From Bacillota bacterium (GTDB lineage Bacteria > Bacillota > Sulfobacillia > JAJZYS01 > JAJZLH01), in contig JAKAUI010000048.1 in assembly GCA_021827745.1 (NCBI GenBank), positions 1 through 40,326 on the forward strand: DNA of 40,326 nt, written 5' to 3'. Position 1 is the first letter of the stretch, and every line of letters starts with the position of its first letter. Made by a program: the position numbers and the translations under genes. The notes beneath the pieces are model-generated. The model did not search any database. It was not told the origin of the DNA and saw nothing but the letters and a program-made list of their open reading frames with translations. Shown here in pieces: positions 16,989-28,367 of the stretch.

Positions 16989-17806
16989 CGGACCATGGCG
17001 TCTGCCACCCGCACCGCCTCCACCACCTCGGCCACGTCATGCACCCGCACCGCATCCGCACCCAAAGACACCGCCAGGGCGCTGGCCACGGCCGTGGCAT
17101 GGGCTCTTTCGCCCACCGGCCGGCCGGTTAGGTGCCCGAGCACCCGCTTTCGGCTCACACCGACCAGAACCCGCCAGTCACGGCGGACCAGGGTGGGGAT
17201 CAGCCGCAACGCCTGAACGCTCTCCTCGGCGTTCTTGCCAAACCCGATGCCCGGATCCATCAGGATCTGTTCCGGTGCGATTCCGGAATCTTCGGCGATC
17301 TCCTGCGACGTCTTCAGGAAGCTCAAGATCTCGGCCTCGAGGTCGCCCACACCGTCCCTTTGCCGGTTGTGCATCAAGACGACCCCCGCTCCGTGTCGGG
17401 CGACCACCCGGGCCAGTTCGGTGCTGCGCTGTAGCCCCCACACGTCGTTCACGATGTGAAAGCCACTCGAGAGGGCCGCCTCGGCCACCTCCGGGTCAGA
17501 GGTGTCGATCGACCAGACCACCCCAGGCACCGCATCGAGGCGGGAGAGCAGGGGCGAAAGACGGGCCAGCTGCTCGGCTGCCGCGACCGGAGCGGCGCCG
17601 GGACGGGTGGACTCGGCGCCGACGTCGATCACCTCGGCGCCTTCTGCCAGCATCTTTTTGGCATGGGCTAGGGCCATCTCAGGGTCGAGGTAGAGGCCGC
17701 CGTCGGAGAAGGAGTCTGGGGTCAGGTTCAAGATCCCCATCACCACTGTCCGCGCCCCAAGCGGCAAGATGCGGTCCCGGCAGCGCCAGGAGGAGGGGCG
17801 GTCCAT
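16985..17806 (-). CDS. folP: Dihydropteroate synthase
   Basis: The 273-residue TIM-barrel enzyme condenses 6-hydroxymethyl-dihydropterin pyrophosphate with p-aminobenzoate; it is the sulfonamide target. VMGILNLTPDSFSDGG and DVGAESTRPGA are the two PROSITE-type signatures. Also visible are WSIDTSDPEVAEAAL, IVNDVWGL, VVLMHN, ILMDPGIGFGKN, LVGVSRKR with the pterin-binding Lys/Arg, and RVHDVAEVVEAV. The usual GR(K/R) sequence of the C-terminal region is kept. ATG 17806 overlaps the fhs stop (TGATG), so it is coupled to formate-tetrahydrofolate ligase, which uses the folate product. Confidence 0.96.
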   Translation of the reverse strand: MDRPSSWRCRDRILPLGARTVVMGILNLTPDSFSDGGLYLDPEMALAHAKKMLAEGAEVIDVGAESTRPGAAPVAAAEQLARLSPLLSRLDAVPGVVWSIDTSDPEVAEAALSSGFHIVNDVWGLQRSTELARVVARHGAGVVLMHNRQRDGVGDLEAEILSFLKTSQEIAEDSGIAPEQILMDPGIGFGKNAEESVQALRLIPTLVRRDWRVLVGVSRKRVLGHLTGRPVGERAHATAVASALAVSLGADAVRVHDVAEVVEAVRVADAMVR

Positions 17807-19473
17807 CAGAACAGGCCGCGGATGTGGCCGTCCGACGCCAGGTCGATCCGCTCGGCTGCCGGTTCCTTGGGCAGGCCCGGCATCTGCATCACCGAGCCGA
17901 GCAGCGCCACCACGAAGCCTGCTCCCGCCGCCAGGCGGACCTCTTTCACCGTCACGGTGAAGCCCTCGGGTCGCCCCAAGCGGCTTGGGTCGTCGGTCAG
18001 GGAGTACTGGGTCTTGGCCAGGCAGACCGGCAGGTGTCCGTAGCCCATGGCCGTGATCTGGTCCAGGCGGCGGCGGGCCGCCGTAGAGAACTGCACGCCG
18101 TCTGCCCCGTACACGCTGCGCACAACCGTCTCCATCTTCTCGATCAGCGTCTTTTCAGGACCATAGAGGGCGTGCGGAGAAGACGGCTCCTCGGCTGTCG
18201 CCACCACGCGCTGGGCGAGGGCGATGGCGCCGTCGCCGCCCTTGGCGAAGGCGTCCACCTGCTCGACGGCCACGCCGCGCGCTCTGGCGTGGGCCACCAC
18301 CAGCGCGCGCTCGGCCGGACTGTCGGTCGGGAAGACGTTCAGTGCCACCACCGGCGGCAGGCCGTAGGTCAGAACGTTGTCGATGTGCCGGTCCAGATTG
18401 ACGAGGCCCTGGGCGAGGGCGTCCAGATTCTCGACCTTGAGGTCGGCGGCACGGGCCCCGCCCTGCAGCTTGAGCGCCCGCACGGTGGTCACGACCACCG
18501 CTGCGGCCGGCCACAGGCCAGAGAGCGGGGCCACGATGTCCATGAACTTCTCCGCTCCCAGATCGGAGCCGAAGCCGCACTCCACGACGGCATAGTCGCG
18601 CAGCTCAAGCGCCAGCCGGGTGGCCAGGATCGAGTTGGTGCCATGGGCGATGTTGGCGAAGGGACCGCCATGGATGAAGGCCGGCGTGTGCTCCAGGGTC
18701 TGGACCAAGTTCGGCTTGATGGCGTCCTTGAGCAGCGCGGCCATCGCCCCGGCCGCGCCCAGGTCCCGGCTGGTCACCGGCGACCCGTCTGTCCGATAGG
18801 CCACGATGATGTTCCCCAGGCGCTCCTTCAGATCGTCGATGCCGGTCGCGAGGCACAAGATGGCCATCACCTCGGAGGCGACCGTGATCACAAAGCCGCT
18901 CTCCCTGGGCACTCCCTCGGTGCGGCCGCCAAGACCGATCACGATCTGGCGCAGGGCGCGGTCGTTCATGTCGATCGCCCGCGGCCAGGTGATCTGGCGG
19001 ATGTCGATGTTGAGGGCGTTGCCCTGGTGCAGGTGGTTGTCAAGCATGGCTGCCAGCAGGTTGTGGGCGGACGTGATGGCATGGAAGTCGCCGGTGAAGT
19101 GCAGATTGATGTCCTCCATCGGGACGACCTGGCTGAAGCCGCCGCCGGCGGCGCCGCCTTTCAGTCCCATGCACGGCCCCAAAGACGGCTCGCGCAGACA
19201 GACCGCCGCCTGCTTGCCGATCTTGGCCAGGGCCTGACCGAGTCCGACCGAGACGGTCGTCTTGCCTTCGCCGGCGGTGGTGGGGCTTGTAGCCGTGACC
19301 AGGATCAGCTTGCCGAGCTGGCCGCCCTTGCGCCGGGCGATGGCGGACAGCTCCACCTTGGCCTTGTAGCGGCCGTAAGTCTCAACCTCATCCTCACCCA
19401 GCCCGATCTCGCCGGCGATCTCCATGATCGGCCGCAGTGTGGCCTTTTCGGCAATTTCCACGTCGGACAGCAT
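17806..19473 (-). CDS. fhs: Formate-tetrahydrofolate ligase
   Basis: The 555-residue enzyme makes 10-formyl-tetrahydrofolate from formate, ATP and tetrahydrofolate, and its length is typical. The P-loop region reads TATSPTTAGEGKTTVSVGL, where many homologues have INPTPAGEGKTT. Other motifs include REPSLGPCMGLKGGAAGGG, MEDINLHFTGDFHAI, GFVITVASEVMAILCL and EHTPAFIHGGPFANIAHG. AAGAGFVVALLGSVMQMPGLP is at the C-terminal end. ATG 19473 is preceded by AAGGAGG. Its place ahead of folP-folB-folK links folate synthesis with one-carbon use. No folD is in the window, so use in acetogenesis or in purine synthesis cannot be decided. Confidence 0.96.
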   Translation of the reverse strand: MLSDVEIAEKATLRPIMEIAGEIGLGEDEVETYGRYKAKVELSAIARRKGGQLGKLILVTATSPTTAGEGKTTVSVGLGQALAKIGKQAAVCLREPSLGPCMGLKGGAAGGGFSQVVPMEDINLHFTGDFHAITSAHNLLAAMLDNHLHQGNALNIDIRQITWPRAIDMNDRALRQIVIGLGGRTEGVPRESGFVITVASEVMAILCLATGIDDLKERLGNIIVAYRTDGSPVTSRDLGAAGAMAALLKDAIKPNLVQTLEHTPAFIHGGPFANIAHGTNSILATRLALELRDYAVVECGFGSDLGAEKFMDIVAPLSGLWPAAAVVVTTVRALKLQGGARAADLKVENLDALAQGLVNLDRHIDNVLTYGLPPVVALNVFPTDSPAERALVVAHARARGVAVEQVDAFAKGGDGAIALAQRVVATAEEPSSPHALYGPEKTLIEKMETVVRSVYGADGVQFSTAARRRLDQITAMGYGHLPVCLAKTQYSLTDDPSRLGRPEGFTVTVKEVRLAAGAGFVVALLGSVMQMPGLPKEPAAERIDLASDGHIRGLF

Positions 19474-19513
19474 CGCGACTCAGCCTCCTTGGCGAACCTG
19501 GGTGCCTCGGTAC

Positions 19514-20656
<1,143 letters not shown>

Positions 20657-20677
20657 CGGAAGAAACCCTCCTTTGGA

Positions 20678-21934
20678 CTAGCTGGCGTCACGGACGACCG
20701 AGACGGCTGCCTGTGCCGGGTCCAGGAGCGTAAGCCGCTCATCCACCGCCGTGACCGTGATCGATTCCAAAAGATCCGGCAGCTCAAACAGATCCTGACC
20801 CTGAAAGGCCATGCCCAGCCAAGCGTGCGCCAAGGCCTCCGGCCGGTCGAAGAGCCCCCAGAACTGGCCGATCTGCCGCCGACGCAGGCGGTCGACCCGG
20901 GTGTGGTCGAGGCCGTTCTTGCGGATCGTCTCGATCCCGCGCCACAGTTCCCCTTCCAGACGCTCCGGGTCGATCGTCTCGCCGCCGACCGCCACCAGCC
21001 CGAACCCCGGTCCGGTGAACGACTGGGCCCCAAAGCCGTCTGTGATCAGGCCCTGGCGGTGCAACTCCAGATAGAGGTCGCTCGACTCCCCGAACAAGGC
21101 CTCGGCCATCAGGCCGGTGGCGGTCTCCTGGCCAAGATCCGTGCTCGGATCCCGGTCCTTGAACCCGATCTCCAGGATCGGCACCGACACCGCCATCGTC
21201 GTCTCCACCCGCTCTTGGCTGATGGTGGGCGGCTCGGCCGGAGGCGCAAAGGCCGGGGCCGGTCCGGATGGCGTCGGAAAGGCCCGCTCGGCTTGGGCCA
21301 CAACCGCCTTGGGATCCACGTCCCCGACCACCACAAGACGCATGTTGCTCGGGCGGTAGAAGGCCTGGTGGCATGCGATCAGGAGATCGGCGGTGATCTC
21401 GGCAACCGACTGCTCGCTGCCGCCGATCTCCTGGCGGACGGGGTGCAGGTGGTAGAGGGCATTGAGCAGGGCATGCCAGGAGCGGTGTTCAGGCATGTCG
21501 CGGTACATCCTGAGCTCTTGGACGATGATGCCGCGTTCTTTGTCGACGCCGGCCGCTGTCAGGTGGGGGTGCTGCACAAAGGTCAGCAGGTGGTCGAGAC
21601 AGGCCTCTTCCTCCGAGGTGGCTGAGAAGAGATAGGCGGTCTGGAAGTAGTCGGTGAAGGCATTGTAGGAGGCTCCCAGCGCGGCGAAGCGATCCATGAC
21701 ATTGCCGTCCGTGGACTCGAACAGGCGGTGCTCCAGAAAGTGGGCGGTTCCGGCTGGAATCGGACGGCTTGCGCCTGGGGCCGGTACGCGCGTGTCCATC
21801 GACCCGTAGCGCACGCCGAGCATCGCATAGGTCTTTGCAAACTGCGGCAGCACCAGGGTCGACACGGTCAGGCCCGAGTCGAGCCGGCTCTCGTAGTGGT
21901 GGAGGTCGAGCTCTTCCAGGCGCCTTGCGATCAC
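20678..21934 (-). CDS. ymfH: M16 family zinc peptidase (YmfH-like)
   Basis: The 418-residue M16 peptidase keeps the inverted zinc motif HxxEH (AHFLEHRLFES, about residue 70) and the downstream Glu in ERGIIVQELRMY, so it is the catalytically competent member of the pair. The C-terminal half is the non-catalytic M16 domain (LFGESSDLYLELHRQGL, RLRRRQIGQFWGLFD). In Bacillota YmfH is paired with the inactive YmfF, and the same order is found here. Start GTG 21934 overlaps the stop of the upstream ymfF-like gene (GTGA). The complex is thought to cut small peptides; the substrate in this organism is unknown. Confidence 0.9.
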   Translation of the reverse strand: MIARRLEELDLHHYESRLDSGLTVSTLVLPQFAKTYAMLGVRYGSMDTRVPAPGASRPIPAGTAHFLEHRLFESTDGNVMDRFAALGASYNAFTDYFQTAYLFSATSEEEACLDHLLTFVQHPHLTAAGVDKERGIIVQELRMYRDMPEHRSWHALLNALYHLHPVRQEIGGSEQSVAEITADLLIACHQAFYRPSNMRLVVVGDVDPKAVVAQAERAFPTPSGPAPAFAPPAEPPTISQERVETTMAVSVPILEIGFKDRDPSTDLGQETATGLMAEALFGESSDLYLELHRQGLITDGFGAQSFTGPGFGLVAVGGETIDPERLEGELWRGIETIRKNGLDHTRVDRLRRRQIGQFWGLFDRPEALAHAWLGMAFQGQDLFELPDLLESITVTAVDERLTLLDPAQAAVSVVRDAS

Positions 21935-23261
21935 GAGCGCTCCCCCTCTTCTCGGCGCGACAAGAAGTACACGGTGTCGAGGGCGATGTCGGCGAAGGCG
22001 TGCTGCACGTCTTCCCGTCCGATGGCGTTCAGCGCCGCCTGCTCTTCTTCCGGGCGGTACGGCTCGCCGAGCAGGTCGAGGTCGTAGGCCTGGCCGAGCA
22101 CGGCCTCGGGGCGGTCGGTCTGTGCCATCAGCTCGTTCAGAAGCGCCCGCTTGGTCATCTCCAGCTCCTCGTCCGAGAAGCCGCCCTCACGGATGGCGGC
22201 CACCTGCTGCTCGATGATCTCTTGCGCCGGCCGCCGCTTTTTCGGATCGATCCCGCTGTGCACGGTCAGAAGACCCTTGAACAGGTCGAGCTGGCTGGCT
22301 GCGTAGTAGGCCAACGACGCCTCCTCGCGCACATGGCGAAAGAGCAAAGAGTGCGGGTAGCGACCGAGCACGGCGCTGGCCACCCGAGCGGCAAGGCGGT
22401 CTCGATCGCCGGCATGGCGGCCGAGCCGGTATCCCATCACCAGCTTGCCCTGGTCGACCGGCTGCTCCTCATCCACGGATCGGACTTCTTCCCTCTTTGG
22501 CAAAAGCGGCGGCTGATACGGGTCTTCGGCCCGCATCGGCAGATCGCCGAACAGCCGTTCGATCTGGCGGATCATCTCGTCCGGATCCATGTCGCCGCTC
22601 GCCGCCACGGTGATCGGCGCCTGCGCCATCAGTTCGCGATAGGCGAAGGCCACCTGCTTGGGGCTGGTCGCCTCCAGCTGCTCGATCGTGCCGTAGGCCG
22701 TCTGGCAGTAGGGGTCCCCCTGGAACATCGCCTCCAGCATCCGAATCTGGGCGTACTCGGTCTTGTTGTTGAAGATGCCCTGCAGCTCGTTCGAGATCGA
22801 ACGGCGCTCCTCCTCGAGATAGCCGGCGTGAAAGCCATCGCCATCGATCAGAGGCTCGCGCAGCACCTCGGACCACAGGCCAAGCGCCTGCTCCCAGATC
22901 GGCTCAGGCAGGACCCGATCCGACACGCAGCCCAGTCTCAGGTGCAGAAGGTGGGCGTTTCCGAGCTTGCTCGCACCTCCAGTCAGCGAGGCGCCGTAGA
23001 GGCCGTCCAGGAGGGCTCTCAACTCCCGCGTCTTAGGCACCCGGCTGCTGCCGCGCACCAAGACGGCGGGCACCAGCGCCTGCCGTGCCGTCGCCTCTCC
23101 CATCTTCATCCGACAGGTGACCATGATGCTGCGCCGGCGGAACTTGCGGCTGGGCAACAAGAGGACCCGCACCTTGTTGGGAAGGGTGTGGGCGATCAGC
23201 GGGCTTTGCGCCGCCAGCTGTCCCGCCTCCTGACGCTGTGGGTGAAGCGGTGAGGGAGAGC

Positions 23262-23265
<4 letters not shown>
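21931..23265 (-). CDS. ymfF: M16-like peptidase homologue without zinc motif (YmfF-like)
   Basis: The 444-residue protein has the M16 fold features: [45 protein letters not shown] and [18 protein letters not shown]. It has no HxxEH sequence, so it is probably the inactive partner of the following enzyme. I place the start at TTG 23265, which overlaps the ftsH TGA (TTGA) and begins just before the homologous region; the longer ORF, from 23400, would overlap ftsH by 139 bases. The pair is encoded between ftsH and htrA, so it is likely co-expressed with membrane quality-control proteases. Confidence 0.87.
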
Positions 23266-25073
<1,808 letters not shown>

Positions 25074-25160
25074 CGGCGGGCAGACGCCCCTTTCCTGCCT
25101 GCCCAAAAGCCAGGCGGCCCCTTGGCGCAGGTCCCTCTACATTACCACAATCAGCGGACC

Positions 25161-26450
25161 TTAAGACCCAGACCCGAGGAGCGCTGGGGCCGTCTGCTGG
25201 CCGATTAGCGTCCCCTCGCTCGGAGAAAACTGGAGTCCGCCCGCTCCCTGCCACGGGCCTCTCACCCCCACCACCGCCGCCACTCCCCTTTCCGTCACGA
25301 TCAAAGGCACCCTGGCCCGAAGCGGCATCGGCACGCCGGAACCGTCCCAGACGGCACCCAAGCCACCGCCCGAAACCAGGCGGTCTCCCGTCCGCCAGCC
25401 GCGGACCCAGATCGGCGGCGGGATCTCTCTCAGCGACATGGCCTTCAGCCCCGGCGCAAGCGGGCCTGGGATGCACACCGTCTGACCGAGCCCGGGAGCT
25501 GGCATCAGCGCGAGGCCTGGCAGCGGCGCGCTCGGCCCCAGCCACAGCTGGCGGTCCATCTTGCCCACCCACAGCCCGCGGCCACCGCCGCCGCCGTTGG
25601 AAAGGGCCCGGACCAGAGCCGCCACCTGACCCTCGGTCGGCCGCCGGCCAAGCCGGACCAGAAGCTGGTAGGCGATGCGGGCCAAGACCGCAGACGAAAG
25701 GCCAGGCGCCAGGTCGATCAGCCAGCCGTCGCAGGCTGGGCGCAGTGTCCGTAGGCAGACGTCGGCCTCGGCCGTGAGCGCGTCGTCGTCTTGGGCGGCC
25801 AGCTGGGCGGCCCGGATCAGGAGGCGCTCGATCTGCGGCTGGCGCGCTGCCAGCGCCGGCATGATCTCGCGCCGGATCCAGTTGCGCAGCTGCGTTCCTT
25901 CGGCATTGGTCGGGTCGTCCTCGTAGGGGAGCTCGTGCGCCTTCGTCCAGCTCCTGAGCTCACTGCCCGGCACATCCAGGAGCGGACGCAGCCAGAGGCC
26001 CTCGGACCATGGGCGCATGCCTCGCAGGCCATGGTCGCCGCCGCCCTGGATCAGATGGGCGAGTACGGTTTCGGCCTGGTCGGAGCCGTGATGGGCCAAG
26101 ACGACGGCTTGTGCGTCCACGGCCGCCGCCACCTGGGCGAGAAATCTGCGTCGCTCGTCTCGGGCCTGTCCCTCCGTCCGTGCCCAGCCTGCTGGCAGAT
26201 GGCCGACGGTCAGAGGCAGATCGTGCTGGCGGCAGAAGGCAGCGACCAGCTCTGGGGCCCGGCTCTGTCGCCAGCCGTGATCGAGGCAGGCGACATGCAG
26301 GGTGAGGCCGAGCTCGGGGGCGATCCGCGCCAAGACGTCGAGCAGGGCCATGGAGTCGGCGCCGCCGCTTGCGGCCACCACGACCACGGGCTCGGTCCAG
26401 CTGCTCAGGGCAGCCTGCAGGCGCTGGCGCAGGATCAGAGTCCAGTCCAT
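25161..26450 (-). CDS. tilS: tRNA(Ile)-lysidine synthase
   Basis: The 429-residue enzyme converts cytidine 34 of the AUA-reading tRNA-Ile to lysidine. The PP-loop ATP pyrophosphatase motif is AASGGADSMALLDVL (about residue 28), followed by LTLHVACLDHGWR. HHGSDQAETVLAHLIQGGGDHGLRGM is the family motif, and DDPTNAEGTQLRNWIRREIMP binds tRNA. A C-terminal domain follows (IPPPIWVRGWRTGDRL). ATG 26450 was chosen because the PP-loop then lies at the usual distance; the longer ORF, from 26609, adds a low-complexity basic tail. It lies 83 bases downstream of the MazF-like gene and 87 upstream of ftsH. Confidence 0.94.
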   Translation of the reverse strand: MDWTLILRQRLQAALSSWTEPVVVVAASGGADSMALLDVLARIAPELGLTLHVACLDHGWRQSRAPELVAAFCRQHDLPLTVGHLPAGWARTEGQARDERRRFLAQVAAAVDAQAVVLAHHGSDQAETVLAHLIQGGGDHGLRGMRPWSEGLWLRPLLDVPGSELRSWTKAHELPYEDDPTNAEGTQLRNWIRREIMPALAARQPQIERLLIRAAQLAAQDDDALTAEADVCLRTLRPACDGWLIDLAPGLSSAVLARIAYQLLVRLGRRPTEGQVAALVRALSNGGGGGRGLWVGKMDRQLWLGPSAPLPGLALMPAPGLGQTVCIPGPLAPGLKAMSLREIPPPIWVRGWRTGDRLVSGGGLGAVWDGSGVPMPLRARVPLIVTERGVAAVVGVRGPWQGAGGLQFSPSEGTLIGQQTAPALLGSGS

Positions 26451-26533
26451 AGGCCGACAGTTCGCCAGCCCTGCGCCGCGGGCCTGTGCCGCTGGCCGCC
26501 CAGGCTGGGCGCGCCTAGCCCGGTGGGCAGAGT

Positions 26534-26887
26534 CTAGGGTGTGATCTCCAGCACGATGCCGACTGCGGCAACCACATCCTGCAGTTGTTCGTCGCTGACG
26601 ACGCCGCACTTCTCGACGAAGCGCTGCACGGAGACCGACCGCACCTGGAATGCGTCAGCAGCGGAGGCTTTGGCCAGACCGTTGCCTCGATCGGGGTCGA
26701 TTTGAACCATCCAGGGCACGGTTCGAAAGGAGTCCCGCCACTCGGTCAGCGGCACCACAACACGCAACCTGAGCTTCCCCACATGATCGCTGCTGACAAT
26801 CAGGCAGGGCCTGGCCTTTTGGATTTCGTCGCCCTCGGTCGGGTTGAGTCGGACCCGCCAAATCTCGCCTCTAAGCACCCGGCTCAT
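26534..26887 (-). CDS. MazF/PemK-type endoribonuclease toxin
   Basis: The 117-residue protein belongs to the MazF/PemK family: RGEIWRVRLNPTEGDEIQKARPCLIVSSD is the N-terminal beta-barrel, and LRLRVVVPLTEWRD and KASAADAFQVRSVSVQRFVEK contain the usual conserved positions. Family toxins cut mRNA at short sequences. No classical MazE-type antitoxin precedes it. The gene directly upstream, only 3 bases away, encodes a helix-turn-helix protein with an ImmA/IrrE metallopeptidase domain. Together they may form a toxin-antitoxin unit in which the XRE-ImmA protein is antitoxin and repressor. The start ATG 26887 depends on weak AGAGG and probably on coupling to the upstream stop. Confidence 0.88.
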   Translation of the reverse strand: MSRVLRGEIWRVRLNPTEGDEIQKARPCLIVSSDHVGKLRLRVVVPLTEWRDSFRTVPWMVQIDPDRGNGLAKASAADAFQVRSVSVQRFVEKCGVVSDEQLQDVVAAVGIVLEITP

Positions 26888-26890
26888 CCT

Positions 26891-28000
26891 CTAGTCTAGC
26901 TCGTCGCCAGAGAACTCCACCAAGTCCGGACTGCCCGCATAGATCGACGCCATGTGAGCTGCCGCTCGCATCAGATCGCTGGCCGTGGGCCACTGTGCGG
27001 CTCTTGGCGCCGCGTCCTGCAGCAGTCTGGCCGCCTCGCTTGGCGCGATGCGTCCCTCCGCCAGTGCTTGGTGGACGACCATGAACAGCCTTGTCGGTTG
27101 CTCGGGCCGCACCTCGCCAGGCTCGTCTTTCCGCCAGCCCCAGCTGCTCATCTGCCGGAACAGAGACGTGTAGACCTCTCGGTCAATGATCCCAAGATCG
27201 AAGGCGCGCCGAATCCACGCCTGCATGCTGACCCCGTATCTCGCCTTGAGCAGTCGCAACTCCTCGAAGCTGAGTCTGGAGCGCCGGGCTCCGAGTTCGG
27301 CCTTCGCGGCCGCCGCGGGGATGAGAAATGCCGCCGCAAACCGGCTCGCCGCCGCTTCTGCATCGATTCGGTGGACCTGCATTCTCAGATGGCCAAGCTC
27401 ATGAGCCAGATCAAATCGTTGGCGGTCACCGGCGCGCTCCGAGCTGAAGGCGATGACGGGGACCGATCCATTGACCCAACAGGCGTAGCCATCGAACGTA
27501 GCCCCGGCATCGAGTGGGATCACCTTCACTCCAGCATTTTCTAGCTGCCCGCAGAGATCCTCGATTGGACCTGTCCCAAGGTGCCACTGCTCGCGCAGCA
27601 AAGCTGCAGCATCCTCCGCCTCATCGAGCGACCCGACATCCACCTGCGTCAGGTCGCACTCGGCCACTGCTGGCCCGTACTCCTCTGCGATCAGGTGACG
27701 TTCGACGACTTCCTTGATCGAGGCTTCGATCGATCGCTGAGTATGACTTCCCAGAGTGCTGTGCTTACGGTAGGCGGCCTGCAACGTCTCGACCTGCACC
27801 TCGCGAAAGAAGAACTCCGTGCCAACCGACAGCGACCTCGCCAGGGCGAGAAGTGTGCTCTGGCGTGGGCTCGTCACGCCGCGCTCGAACTTGGAAATCG
27901 CCGTGGCCGAGACGCCGACGCGCCCGGCCAGGTCCCTTAGGGACATGTGTGCCCTGGCCCGTGCCAGCCTGATGCGCGGCCCCACATCCACCGTCCTCAC
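26891..28000 (-). CDS. XRE-family HTH regulator with ImmA/IrrE metallopeptidase domain
   Basis: The 369-residue protein joins an N-terminal XRE helix-turn-helix (about residues 8-62, LRDLAGRVGVSATAISKFER) to an ImmA/IrrE (COG2856) zinc peptidase domain with HELGH at 200-204 and a helical C-terminus. Known relatives control mobile elements or stress genes, sometimes by cleaving a partner repressor, and COG2856-XRE proteins also occur as antitoxin-like partners. It is followed after 3 bases by a MazF-type toxin gene. Its promoter carries two inverted repeats, which suggests autoregulation. The start is among three GTGs (28000, 27991, 27985). If transcription begins about 28004, the mRNA is almost leaderless with the first one. 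Confidence 0.88.
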   Translation of the reverse strand: MRTVDVGPRIRLARARAHMSLRDLAGRVGVSATAISKFERGVTSPRQSTLLALARSLSVGTEFFFREVQVETLQAAYRKHSTLGSHTQRSIEASIKEVVERHLIAEEYGPAVAECDLTQVDVGSLDEAEDAAALLREQWHLGTGPIEDLCGQLENAGVKVIPLDAGATFDGYACWVNGSVPVIAFSSERAGDRQRFDLAHELGHLRMQVHRIDAEAAASRFAAAFLIPAAAAKAELGARRSRLSFEELRLLKARYGVSMQAWIRRAFDLGIIDREVYTSLFRQMSSWGWRKDEPGEVRPEQPTRLFMVVHQALAEGRIAPSEAARLLQDAAPRAAQWPTASDLMRAAAHMASIYAGSPDLVEFSGDELD

Positions 28001-28003
28001 CTC

Positions 28004-28040
28004 GGTTTACAGTCTAACCGTCTCGTTACATTTCGTAAAC
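28004..28040 (-). promoter_or_regulatory. Promoter of the HTH-ImmA/mazF operon with two operator-like inverted repeats
   Basis: On the minus strand TTTACG (28034-28039) and TAGACT (28011-28016) are 17 bases apart. The predicted transcription start is about 28004, next to the first GTG of the gene. Two imperfect 16-base inverted repeats cover the boxes: 28025-28040 (GTTAC...GTAAAC, overlapping -35) and 28004-28019 (GGTT...AACC, overlapping -10). They are likely operators for the encoded XRE protein. From 28041 to the tRNA region I see only the hairpin described separately. Confidence 0.55.
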
Positions 28041-28216
28041 TCTCTTCTGGGGCTGCACCCTGCGATCTCGAGATATCGACCGGAGTCAATCGTCGCCATC
28101 CGGTTCGGTGTGCCTTGCGACCACCTGAGCACACGTGGGAGGCCCCTTGGTGCCATGGCTGAAGCTCTGGGCGCGGCACTGAGTCGCCGCGCAGTGGCCT
28201 TGGAGGCAAGAACAAG

Positions 28217-28261
28217 GGGGCTGTTCCAAGAGTGGCCAGCGGCCGCTTCTGGGACAGCCCC
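28217..28261 (-). terminator. Probable intrinsic terminator after tRNA-Glu
   Basis: Downstream of the tRNA on the minus strand, GGGGCTGT and ACAGCCCC pair as 8 bp. The stem continues after one mismatch with CCA/TGG, and an internal AGCGGCCGCT palindrome lies in the loop. CTTGTTCTTG follows, which is only moderately U-rich. It lies 15 bases after the encoded CCA. Confidence 0.5.
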
Positions 28262-28276
28262 GTGCTTAAGGTGCGC

Positions 28277-28352
28277 TGGTGACCCCACCGGGATTCGAAC
28301 CCGGGTCTTCACCGTGAAAGGGTGACGTCCTAGGCCTCTAGACGATGGGGTC
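28277..28352 (-). tRNA. trnE: tRNA-Glu (anticodon UUC) with encoded CCA
   Basis: The minus strand folds as a complete 76-base tRNA. The acceptor stem GACCCCA pairs with TGGGGTC, the anticodon stem TCACC pairs with GGTGA around the loop CTTTCAC (anticodon TTC), and the T arm contains GGGTTCGAATCCC. Discriminator A and an encoded CCA follow (28277-28280). Its 5' end is 10 bases after the stop codon of the core-MetE gene. Confidence 0.97.
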
Positions 28353-28361
28353 TGGCGGCAC

Positions 28362-28367
28362 ATTATA
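28362..28367 (-). promoter_or_regulatory. Consensus -10 box (TATAAT) for tRNA-Glu, overlapping the upstream stop codon
   Basis: TATAAT on the minus strand includes the TAA stop of the methionine synthase gene (28363-28365) and ends 10 bases before the tRNA 5' end, leaving a predicted 3-base 5' leader. No good -35 box is visible at 16-18 bases, so read-through transcription from the upstream gene is also possible. Confidence 0.5.

Noticed and set aside
28007-28363. 118-codon minus-strand ORF reading through the tRNA
   Set aside because: It covers the whole tRNA-Glu gene and its terminator-like hairpin, with no homology; not a protein gene.
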